Shown: positions 5,525 through 8,487 of the stretch, piece after piece | Numbering within the stretch: position 1 is the stretch's first letter | Layout: the number at the start of each line of letters is the position of its first letter | Source: an uncultured Moraxella sp. | GTDB lineage: Bacteria > Pseudomonadota > Gammaproteobacteria > Pseudomonadales > Moraxellaceae | Assembly (NCBI GenBank): GCA_937889485.1 | Contig: CALAPG010000407.1 | Coordinates: 1-8,487 of the forward strand | Direction of reading: 5' to 3' | DNA: 8,487 nt | Translations under genes and position numbers: made by a program | Notes under the pieces: generated by a model | What the model saw: the letters and a program-made list of their open reading frames with translations, nothing else | What the model was told of the DNA's origin: nothing | Database searches by the model: none

Positions 5525-7282
5525 CTACCCATGGGTGCTGCTAACAGCGGTTTGCGCAAGTTCTGCCTTCATGAGTGCCACGATTTGAAATTTTTGAATT
5601 TTTCCCGTGACGGTCATGGGGTATTCATCAACAAAGCGTATATAGGTGGGAATTTTGTAATGGGCGATGTGGTTGCGGCAAAATTCCCTCACGGCGTCTT
5701 CGGTGAGCGTTTGCCCATGTTTGGTAATAATCCAAGCTGCCAACACTTCGCCATAAACAGGATCGGGGACGCCTACCACTTGTACATCCGCAATTTTGGG
5801 GTGGCGGTATAGGTAGTTTTCAATTTCTATGGGGAAGATATTTTCGCCGCCGCGAATGACCATGTCTTTGCTACGCCCTACAATGGTGATATAACCCTCT
5901 TCATCCATGCGCCCTAAGTCACCTGTGTGCATCCAACCATCCACCACGGCTTCGGCTGTTTTTTGGGTGTCATTCCAGTAACCTAGCATCACAGCATAGC
6001 CCTTGGTCAACACTTCACCCACTTGACCGATGGGCAGGGTGTCGCCTGTGTCGGTATCCACGATTTTGACTTCGAGGTGCGGCTGCACCAGTCCCACGGT
6101 GGCAATGCGTTTGTCAATGGGGGTGGTTGGTAGGCTATGACAAGATTTTGGGCTGGTTTCTGTCATACCATAGGCGATGGTCAGCTCTTTCATGTGCATG
6201 TCGTTCATGATGCGCTGCATGAGCTCCATTGGGCAGCTGGCGCCGCCTGAGATGCCAGTGCGCAACGAGGACATGTCATATTCGCTAAATTCAGGGTGGT
6301 TGAGTAAGGCTAAATACATGGTGGGCACGGCATGTAGCACGGTACATTTTTCTTCATCAATGGCTTGTAAAACACGGATGGGGTCAAAGCTGGTGCTAGG
6401 ATAAACCAACGTGCCGCCATGCACTAGCATGGTGAGGTTGCCAAGCACCATGGCAAAACAATGATATAAGGGTAAAGGTAGACACAAGATATCATCGGGG
6501 GTGAGGCACAAGGTTTGCCCAGAGTGATAGGCGTTATTAATGAGGTTTTTGTGGGTGAGGGTTGTGCCTTTGGGTGCCCCTGTAGTGCCACTGGTAAATT
6601 GAATATTAATGGGGTTATTGGCGTTTAGTTTTTGCTGGCGCTCAGCCACTTTGGGGTCGTTGGCATCGCCTGTGTTTAGCCAATCTGAAAACGCTTGCAT
6701 ATAACCAAACTGCTCGGTATTGTCGGGCTCATCAATCCACACAATGCGCTTGAGGTTGGGTAGGCTGATGAGTTCAAGGTTTTCAAAACTTTGATGATAA
6801 ATCTCGGGCGCCATTTCGCGAATCATCTCGGCATAGTCACTAAGCTTAAAATGCCGCATTAACACCAACACTTTACAGTCTACTTTATTAAGCGCATATT
6901 GCAGCTCAAAAATGCGGTAGGCGGGGTTAATGTTGACCAAAATCACCCCAATTTTGGCGGTGGCGAGCTGCATCAATAGCCATTCAACATTGTTGTGTGA
7001 CCATATCCCCACACGGTCACCTTTTTCTAGACCCATGGCAATCATGGCGCTGGCTAATTGATTGGCTTTTTGCTGCAGTTGTTGGTAACTCAAACTCAGC
7101 TGCTGATGCCTAGAAATAATGGCGGTTTTATGAGGATGGCGCGCAACTACTGCGTCAAAATAATCGCCAATAGTGGCTTCAATCAAGGGCGTATCGGTAG
7201 CGCCTTTGTCATGGCTCATAGTCAAAGGGGCGTGTGGAGAGGCAGCGTTTGGAAAGCGCTGTTCAAGTAGCTTACGAAACAT
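5525..7282 (-). CDS. Acyl-CoA ligase (ANL superfamily AMP-binding enzyme)
   Basis: This complete 585-residue enzyme activates a carboxylic acid, most likely a fatty acid, with ATP to acyl-AMP and then to acyl-CoA in the cytoplasm. All core motifs are present: the phosphate-binding loop TSGTTGAPKG (230-239), YGMTETSP (371-378), GWMHTGDLG (449-457) with the ribose-binding Asp455, the hinge region GRSKDMVIRGGENIFP (469-484), and the C-terminal catalytic lysine in TGKIQKF (Lys561). Length and motif wording fit the medium- to long-chain fatty-acyl-CoA synthetase group that includes ACSF2-like enzymes; chain length cannot be read from the sequence. ATG 7282 has AAGGA six bases upstream. The gene is convergent with the pilus operon, with 27 bases between the stops. 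It lies downstream of polA on the same strand but has its own predicted promoter, so the two are probably transcribed separately. Confidence 0.93.
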   Translation of the reverse strand: MFRKLLEQRFPNAASPHAPLTMSHDKGATDTPLIEATIGDYFDAVVARHPHKTAIISRHQQLSLSYQQLQQKANQLASAMIAMGLEKGDRVGIWSHNNVEWLLMQLATAKIGVILVNINPAYRIFELQYALNKVDCKVLVLMRHFKLSDYAEMIREMAPEIYHQSFENLELISLPNLKRIVWIDEPDNTEQFGYMQAFSDWLNTGDANDPKVAERQQKLNANNPINIQFTSGTTGAPKGTTLTHKNLINNAYHSGQTLCLTPDDILCLPLPLYHCFAMVLGNLTMLVHGGTLVYPSTSFDPIRVLQAIDEEKCTVLHAVPTMYLALLNHPEFSEYDMSSLRTGISGGASCPMELMQRIMNDMHMKELTIAYGMTETSPKSCHSLPTTPIDKRIATVGLVQPHLEVKIVDTDTGDTLPIGQVGEVLTKGYAVMLGYWNDTQKTAEAVVDGWMHTGDLGRMDEEGYITIVGRSKDMVIRGGENIFPIEIENYLYRHPKIADVQVVGVPDPVYGEVLAAWIITKHGQTLTEDAVREFCRNHIAHYKIPTYIRFVDEYPMTVTGKIQKFQIVALMKAELAQTAVSSTHG

Positions 7283-7318
7283 ATTTTTTCCTTAAAGTAT
7301 GTTTGTTCAATGATAAAG

Positions 7319-7337
7319 TGACCCGATCCGTGGGTCA
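7319..7337. promoter_or_regulatory. Inverted repeat in the ligase leader, possible operator
   Basis: TGACCC (7319-7324) and GGGTCA (7332-7337) form a perfect 6-bp inverted repeat with a 7-base centre, 37 bases before the ligase start and within its predicted leader. The size suits a dimeric repressor site or a small RNA hairpin. There is no T-run after it in the direction of the ligase, so it is not a terminator. The binding protein is unknown. Confidence 0.35.
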
Positions 7338-7392
7338 TCATGGGCAAAAAAACCACCGTGATTGGTAGGGGCTAAAAAAGCGTGCCATGGTC

Positions 7393-7422
7393 AGTGTAGC
7401 TGTTTTAGGGGGCAGTTGACAA
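7393..7422 (-). promoter_or_regulatory. Predicted sigma-70 promoter of the acyl-CoA ligase
   Basis: On the minus strand, TTGTCA (7422-7417, five of six) and TACACT (7398-7393, four of six) are separated by 18 bp. The start would be near 7386, giving a leader of about 104 bases that includes the 7319-7337 inverted repeat. It lies in the 256-bp gap after polA, so the ligase need not depend on polA transcription. Confidence 0.45.
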
Positions 7423-7454
7423 GCAAATGTTGCCTTTAGGGGCGGTATTCATAA

Positions 7455-7466
7455 TCTCACGTGAGA
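7455..7466. promoter_or_regulatory. Perfect 12-bp palindrome upstream of the ligase promoter
   Basis: TCTCACGTGAGA is a perfect palindrome with a CACGTG core, centred about 75 bp upstream of the predicted ligase transcription start. That distance is typical for an activator site. It could instead affect the 3' end of polA mRNA. No matching regulator can be named. Confidence 0.3.
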
Positions 7467-7538
7467 ATAAGCCATGTTAGGTGACGGTCTTTCGGTTTAC
7501 ATGGGAGCGTCATTGCTTGCCACTGCTAGCGATTTGTT

Positions 7539-8453
7539 TTAGTGCGCCTCATCCCAATTATCACCAATGCCCACTTCAACCACCAGCGGCACGGCAAAAT
7601 TCACATCCCAGCCTTTATCTTTGGCTGTTTTGGATAACACATCTTGCATGGCGTGTTTGATTAACTCGGCAATTTCTTCGGCTTTATTTGCATCGGCTTC
7701 AAACACCAATTCATCATGCACTTGTAGCAGCATTTTGGCGTGGTCTTTGGGCAATACCTCATTGACCGCTATCATCGCAAGTTTGATGATATCGGCAGCA
7801 CTGCCTTGTAGTGGCGCATTAATCGCCGCGCGTTCTGCCGCTTGGCGCACATTGCGGTTAGCGTGGGTCAAGTCAGGGGTAAAAAGCTTGCGCCCCAAAA
7901 TGGTGGTCACATAGCCTTGGTCATGGGCAGCCGTGCGCGTGGCTTGCATATAGGCGCGCACGTTGGGATAACGGGCAAAGTACAGCTTGATATAATCTTG
8001 CGCTTGCTGACGGCTAAATCCAAGCTGCTTGGCAAGCCCAAACTCACTCATGCCGTAGAGTAGCCCAAAGTTGACCGCTTTGGCTTGGCGGCGCTCTTCG
8101 CCCGTCACATCATCAAACGCCTTGCCCAAAATCTCAGCCGCGGTGGCGCGGTGAATATCATGCCCTTCATTAAACGCTTTGATAAGCACAGGGTCATTGG
8201 CAAAGTGCGCCATCAGGCGTAGCTCAATTTGCGAATAGTCAGCGGATAATATTTTTCTGCCCTGCTGTTGACTTTGGGGCGCAATAAAGGCTTGGCGAAT
8301 GAGTCTGCCTGTATCGGTACGAATCGGGATATTTTGCAAATTTGGCTCGGTGGATGACAACCTGCCTGTGCTAGTCAATGCCTGATGATAGCTGGTATGC
8401 ACGCGGTCATGGCTGTCTGCCACGTTTGCCAACGCGTCTGTGTAGGTGCTTTT
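7539..8453 (-). CDS. polA: DNA polymerase I, C-terminal polymerase domain (partial)
   Basis: This is the last 304 residues of DNA polymerase I, from KSTYTD to NWDEAH-stop; the 5'-3' exonuclease, proofreading domain and part of the thumb are beyond the contig end. The family-A palm and fingers motifs are intact in fragment numbering: motif A SADYSQIELR (Asp72, metal ligand), O-helix RRQAKAVNFGLLYG (Arg121, Lys125, Phe129, Tyr133) and motif C QVHDELVFE (Asp247, Glu248). Phe129 matches E. coli Phe762, which limits dideoxynucleotide use. HTSYHQALTSTGRLSS and NLQNIP are also conserved. The enzyme fills gaps in Okazaki-fragment processing and excision repair. The frame stays open into the adapter, where a false GTG at 8468 adds MLFRS; the native sequence begins at the Lys codon ending at 8453. 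The gene marks the chromosomal backbone beside the pilus cassette. Confidence 0.97.
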   Translation of the reverse strand, partial: KSTYTDALANVADSHDRVHTSYHQALTSTGRLSSTEPNLQNIPIRTDTGRLIRQAFIAPQSQQQGRKILSADYSQIELRLMAHFANDPVLIKAFNEGHDIHRATAAEILGKAFDDVTGEERRQAKAVNFGLLYGMSEFGLAKQLGFSRQQAQDYIKLYFARYPNVRAYMQATRTAAHDQGYVTTILGRKLFTPDLTHANRNVRQAAERAAINAPLQGSAADIIKLAMIAVNEVLPKDHAKMLLQVHDELVFEADANKAEEIAELIKHAMQDVLSKTAKDKGWDVNFAVPLVVEVGIGDNWDEAH

Positions 8454-8487
8454 AGATCGGAAGAGCACACGTCTGAACTCCAGTCAC
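8454..8487 (+). other. Illumina adapter at right contig end
   Basis: The last 34 bases, beginning AGATCGGAAGAGC and ending CCAGTCAC, match the TruSeq read-1 adapter over its whole standard length. They are not genomic. They interrupt polA, and the real sequence ends at 8453. Confidence 0.98.

Noticed and set aside
7416..7444. Plus-strand promoter starting with a perfect TTGACA at 7416-7421
   Set aside because: No -10-like hexamer occurs at the proper distance (GGGGCG region) and no plus-strand gene follows.
7472..7504. CCATGT/ACATGG inverted repeat after polA as its terminator
   Set aside because: The 6-bp stem has a 21-base loop and no T-run on the minus strand, so support is too weak.
1..8487. 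13-bp inverted repeats at the two ends of the window, resembling terminal inverted repeats of a mobile element
   Set aside because: Both are Illumina adapter sequence, complementary because they come from the two library ends.

Overview
The window is a piece of a gammaproteobacterial draft assembly. It has leftover Illumina adapter sequence at both ends (1-13 and 8454-8487), so the real genomic insert is about 14-8453. The moderate GC content, the polA and acyl-CoA ligase sequences and the AT-rich promoters fit a Moraxellaceae-type bacterium (Moraxella/Faucicola, Psychrobacter or Acinetobacter relatives). That placement is an inference from general sequence character, not from a search.

Left end (14-278): the last 87 residues of a LysR-type regulator, cut by the contig end. 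Next comes a 163-bp AT-rich spacer with a near-consensus sigma-70 promoter (TTGACA, 17 bp, TAAAAT) and a possible second promoter. These drive the central block.

Central block (442-5497, plus strand): a four-gene chaperone-usher-type pilus operon. In order it has a cysteine-free major pilin-like subunit, an unusually short one-domain periplasmic chaperone, a large outer-membrane usher and a four-cysteine secreted protein that is the best candidate for tip adhesin or minor subunit. A perfect 12-bp intrinsic terminator lies between the subunit gene and the chaperone gene. It should act as an attenuator, so that much more subunit than assembly machinery is made. The usher gene is broken by a -1 frameshift at a run of eight T's (2117-2124); nine T's would give one 964-residue protein. 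A second run of eight T's lies 105 bp further on, in frame. Slipped-strand phase variation, transcriptional slippage or -1 ribosomal frameshifting, a recent mutation, and an assembly error all remain possible.

Right block (5525-8453, minus strand): an intact 585-residue acyl-CoA ligase of the ANL superfamily, convergent with the pilus operon, with its own predicted promoter and two palindromes upstream. It is followed by the C-terminal 304 residues of DNA polymerase I (polA), truncated by the contig end. An automatic gene caller would start this polA fragment at a false GTG inside the adapter.

The pilus operon looks like an accessory cassette between housekeeping genes. Its most notable features are the minimal chaperone, the usher with two extra C-terminal beta-sandwich domains, the transcriptional attenuator and the homopolymer frameshift.
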